From Tilletiopsis washingtonensis (Eukaryota; Basidiomycota; Exobasidiomycetes; Entylomatales): 64,000 nucleotides of DNA. The position numbers and the translations under genes are program-made. Of this stretch, positions 57,803-64,000 are shown in pieces (the first letter of the stretch is position 1; each line of letters opens with the position of its first letter). The DNA lies in assembly GCF_003144115.1 (NCBI RefSeq), contig NW_020312011.1:95217-159216 (forward strand). The letters run 5' to 3'. Under the pieces are notes generated by a model. The model saw nothing but the letters and a program-made list of their open reading frames with translations. It made no database searches and had not been told where the DNA came from.

Positions 57803-58331
57803 AGACGCACTCAGACGAGCGTCGCCTCTCTCTCCCTCTCTCTCGCGCCTGAAACACTCCAGACTCGCAACCGCAGGCTTGCACTGCTCCCTAATCTCAA
57901 CACGAGCGCCCTCATGCGCACGGCACCGCTAAGCCTACTCTCCTTTCCTCGTCACACTAGATCGTTACCGGCAGGCACGCACGAGAGAGTGAGAGCAGAC
58001 AGGCAGCGGACGGGGTAAGGATGTGCATTGGACGGGACGTGAGGTCTTCCGAGATGAAGGGATGCGACGGGCGCTGCTGTAGGGCTATGTTTCTGTAGGC
58101 AGACGTTGCTCTGAGAGGAGCCGAGAAGAGGACATGAACAGAAAGGCAGAGGGCCAGGTGCGGGGACAAGGGATTGCTCGCCCTGGCAAGTCAGTATTTG
58201 CGGCGGGACGCGATGGATGAGACGAGGGGTCGAGACGGATGCAGGATGGTGGGAAAGGACAGTGATGAGGGGAAAGAGAGGAGAGGGGGGGACAGAGAGA
58301 GGCCCTGGGCGTGCGTTGCCAGTGGCCGTGC
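57803..58331. other. 529 bp convergent spacer between the decarboxylase and polo kinase
   Basis: Holds two 3' ends. A CT-rich tract at about 57825-57845 follows the decarboxylase stop. No coding or RNA feature is recognised. Confidence 0.55.
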
Positions 58332-61639
<3,308 letters not shown>

Positions 61640-62655
61640 GCTGGGCGGAGGCGAGGGGCGGGCGACGGCGCAGAGAGAGAAGAGCGGGGCGCAGATGGAG
61701 CGGGAGGCGCAGAGCAGAGCAGAGCTGTGTGTGTGTGTGTGTGTGTGTGTGAGACGCGGCAGTGAGTGTCAAGACTGGCTGTTGGAGAGGTGAGTGAGAA
61801 GCGTGGGTGACCCGAGGAGGTGGTGGATGCAAGCGAGAGCGGCCGGCCAGCGGCGCCGCGGGCACGGGCAGACTGAGAGCGGGCAGCGCGCCGCGGCGCC
61901 GGCTGCCGTGCATCAAAGCATCGAAGTTGACCCGCTGCGGGCGCCCTGCAGGGCCTGCGCGTCGCCAACGCGTCTGGTGTTGGGATCACGTGCGCGGCAG
62001 CACCGTACTGCCGCGCCGCGCGCCCCTCACGCCTGCGGCGCCATGGATGCGCCACAGCGCCTCCGCCAAGGCCAGGCGCAGACGACAGGCAGCAACATCC
62101 GGCGCAGAATGTAGAGAAGCCGGACTGCAGCTCGCTGCGGGCTGCTTGACTCGTCAGCGGGCTCCACGGCGGTCGAGGCGCAAGTAGAGGCCACCTCGGG
62201 CGCGGCGGGCGTGGGAGCAGAGCGCGATGGCCGCCGCGCGGCTGCTCCACTCGACTTGAAAGATGGCGGCGCAGAGCGATGAACACACGAGGAGAAGATG
62301 CAAGGCCACGTGCCGAAGTGGTGAGGGCTGGGAGTAGAAGCAGGTGCAAGAGTGCGCCCCCGCTCGCCCTGGTTCAGCTGCGCGATGGGGCAGGGCAACA
62401 GTAAGAGTAGTACATCAGGATGCGCCGCCGCTGCGCTGCCGCTGCCTTCTGTGCGCCTCTTGCTCGCGGCGTGAGAACGGCGGGCTCGGCGACGTGGCGG
62501 CCGGGCGCGCGGCGGCGAGACGTGGACGCGCACCAGACGCGCACTTGCGCCCTCTTCCTTTCTCTCCCCCACCGCCCTCACTGGCCCTCGCACCTGCGCC
62601 TACACTTTCTTTGCGCTCCGCTCTGCCCGCACTGCTGCTGCTGCTGCTGCTCGCC
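61640..62655. other. 1.0 kb divergent promoter spacer of polo kinase and the right-edge gene
   Basis: Contains the (TG)13 tract and one ACGCGT hexamer at 61968-61973, about 330 bp upstream of polo kinase. A (CTG)n stretch at about 62630-62650 lies directly before the next gene's start. No coding segment is convincing. Confidence 0.6.
61726..61751 (+). repeat. (TG)13 microsatellite
   Basis: A perfect 26-bp TG dinucleotide tract 87 bp upstream of the polo kinase start codon, within its probable promoter or 5' untranslated region. Confidence 0.95.
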
Positions 62656-63208
62656 ATGGTGCCTCCTCCGCAGCCGGGTGATGCCGAGCCCCACGCTCCT
62701 CCCGGCGCCGGGCCCGGCTATCTCTCTCCCTCCGACCTCACGCCCGGCCGCTCCGGCGCCGCCTTCGCCCTCGGCGCCGCGCCGTGGGACCCCGACGCGG
62801 GCGGCGCCACGCCGGTGCGCGGATGGCCGGGCAAATGGCCGCCGTGGGGACGAAGGCCGAAGCCTTCTGCGTCTGCTTCGCCTGCAGCAACGCAGGGGCA
62901 GAGACATGCAAAGTGGGCTTGCAGAGCGACGGGCCCGTGTGAGAGCTGTCCGAGGGACGAGGTGAGTTTTTGCAGCTACTCTCTCTCCAGACAAAGGCAT
63001 GCAGCGGGCAGACCATGGCCAACTGGCTTTGGCGCTGAGCGTCAGAGCGTGGAGCGTCAGAGCGCCAGAGCGTAGAGCGTAGAGCGTAGAGCGTAGGGCG
63101 TGGGGCGTGGAGCATGGAGCGTGGAGCGTGGATCGCTTCGCACCGCACGTTCCCCATCCTCTCCTTTTACCCTCATGCAGCGCGCTGATCTGACCTCTCT
63201 CTCTCTCT

Positions 63209-63277
<69 letters not shown>

Positions 63278-63778
63278 CCTGCTCTCTCTGCTCTGCTCTG
63301 CTCTGCTTCCCACACACAAAAGGCACACGAGCCATGGTGTCAACCGTACGGCTCTCGTCGTCCCATCTCCTGCCTCTTGATCGATCGTCTCGCACCTGGC
63401 ATCTTCACGCAAGCGCCGCCTGCAGCAGCTGCGCCGCCACCAGACGCCGCCCATGCCGCACCCGCTGCACCCGCTGCACCAGCTGCGCCCCTCACTCCTC
63501 TCGCCGCATTGGCACCTGCAGCCGCTGCCGCCGCCTTAGACAACAAGGCGCCATTAGGACTCGCCGAACGCTCTTTCTTTGCCTCCTCCTCCTCCTCCTC
63601 CTCCTACTCGATCGATGCGGCGCATCTGTCGAGAGCGTGGCCCTCGCAACAACAGCACCTCCCGCTGCCGCTGCCGCGGCTCGGCGCGCGTGCAGAGAGC
63701 GCAGTGACGAGTCGCGCCGGCTTTGAGACGTGTGGGCGCGATCAGGCAGAGGCGGCGAGGAGCTGGGGCAGCTTTGTG
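62656..63778 (+). CDS. protein with a conserved-looking Cys motif, unknown function, 3' end beyond the window
   Basis: Exon 1 is 62656-62961 (ATG in GCCATGG context); exon 2 is 63323-63778, a frame without its own ATG, ending at a GTGAGT donor. Joining them in phase gives a Cys cluster: WACRATGPCESCPRDE from exon 1 and AHEPWCQPYGSRRPISC from exon 2. I have the impression of having seen a C-x5-C-x2-C ... C-Q-P-Y-G-x-R motif in uncharacterised fungal proteins, but I cannot name the family. The first 85 residues are Pro/Gly-rich; exon 2 continues with a long Ala/Pro-rich stretch and a Ser run. No signal peptide or membrane helix is visible in the 254 residues seen. The 361-nt intron holds a 7-bp minisatellite and a long (CT)n tract. 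Further exons must lie beyond or close to the right edge. Confidence 0.55.
63046..63131 (+). repeat. 7-bp minisatellite, unit close to AGAGCGT
   Basis: About twelve tandem copies of a heptamer, AGAGCGT drifting to GGAGCGT/GGGGCGT, with some units interrupted. It lies in the first intron of the right-edge gene, just before the (CT)n tract. Confidence 0.85.
63211..63275 (+). repeat. (CT)n microsatellite, about 65 bp
   Basis: Almost pure CT dinucleotide, flanked by shorter CTCTG and CTCTGCTCTG repeats, in the intron of the right-edge gene about 48 bp before its acceptor. It could serve as an extended polypyrimidine tract and is likely to vary in length. Confidence 0.95.
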
Positions 63779-64000
63779 GTGAGTTTGTGTGTGTCTTTCT
63801 TCTTCTTTTTTGCCCTCCTCCCCTTTCCCCCCGGAAGTCCGATCAAAGGCGTGTGGGCCAACGAAATAAAGAGGGGAGCACACCAATCAAGCGACGCGCG
63901 CCGGCAGGGCAGCGGCGAGCGCAGCAAAACACCTTGGCTTCGAAGCAAGCAGCTCAGAACGCTGAGACTGAAACTGACGCTTTACCCCCTTCCTTTTCCC

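Noticed and set aside
63046-63275. CRISPR array or telomere-like repeat
   Set aside because: Units are 7 bp and 2 bp in direct tandem with no spacers, and the context is an intron of a eukaryotic gene.

Overview
This window is nuclear DNA from a GC-rich fungus, almost certainly a basidiomycete. The evidence is dense, intron-rich genes with mostly 45-90 nt introns (donor GTGAGT or GTGCGT, acceptor CAG, CTGAC/CTCAC-like branch sites), strong third-position GC, and fungal family members such as Hrd3, Rrg9, Spb4 and a Delta-12 desaturase. I cannot fix the class; a yeast-like lineage (Ustilaginomycotina/Exobasidiomycetes or Microbotryomycetes) is my guess. No rRNA, tRNA, CRISPR, transposase or viral gene was recognised.

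I built 23 gene models by joining exons and checking that reading phase is kept across every junction. Left to right: UTP20 (minus, 3' end off the left edge), eIF2A (plus), FEN1 (minus, 12 exons), an Rrg9/neugrin-like mitochondrial protein with an RsfS-like tail (plus), an intronless 1,126-aa disordered protein (minus), 26S ATPase Rpt5 (plus), glycogen branching enzyme (minus), a secreted GMC oxidoreductase (minus), a 3.1 kb stretch without a convincing gene, dynactin p25 (minus), Hrd3/Sel1 (plus), Tim23 (minus), Pdx2 glutaminase (plus), MCM-binding protein (minus), a degenerate-bromodomain protein (plus), a FAHD1-type hydrolase (minus), a 1.8 kb gene-free spacer, a SAPS-domain PP2A/PP6-type phosphatase subunit (plus), a small protein resembling DUF7330 (plus), a Delta-12 desaturase (minus), 26S ATPase Rpt6 (plus), DEAD-box helicase Spb4 (minus), a group II PLP decarboxylase (plus), polo kinase (minus), and a Cys-motif protein running off the right edge (plus).

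Genes mostly alternate in strand, so they form divergent pairs sharing a promoter spacer (UTP20/eIF2A, FEN1/RRG9-like, DCTN5/HRD3, TIM23/PDX2, MCMBP/bromodomain, SPB4/decarboxylase, polo/Cys protein) and convergent pairs with short 3' gaps. Most are housekeeping genes: ribosome biogenesis (UTP20, SPB4), translation (eIF2A), replication and cell cycle (FEN1, MCMBP, polo), proteolysis (RPT5, RPT6, HRD3) and mitochondria (RRG9-like, TIM23). They are not a pathway cluster. The accessory-looking part is the isolated secreted oxidoreductase beside the 3.1 kb gene-poor stretch.

The points most worth a second look are the Rrg9-RsfS domain combination, the right-edge gene whose Cys motif is split by an intron packed with a (CT)n tract and a 7-bp minisatellite, the 3.1 kb gene-free stretch, a GC-AG intron in SPB4, and an exact PACE-type nonamer upstream of RPT6. 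I saw no obviously new multi-gene system.
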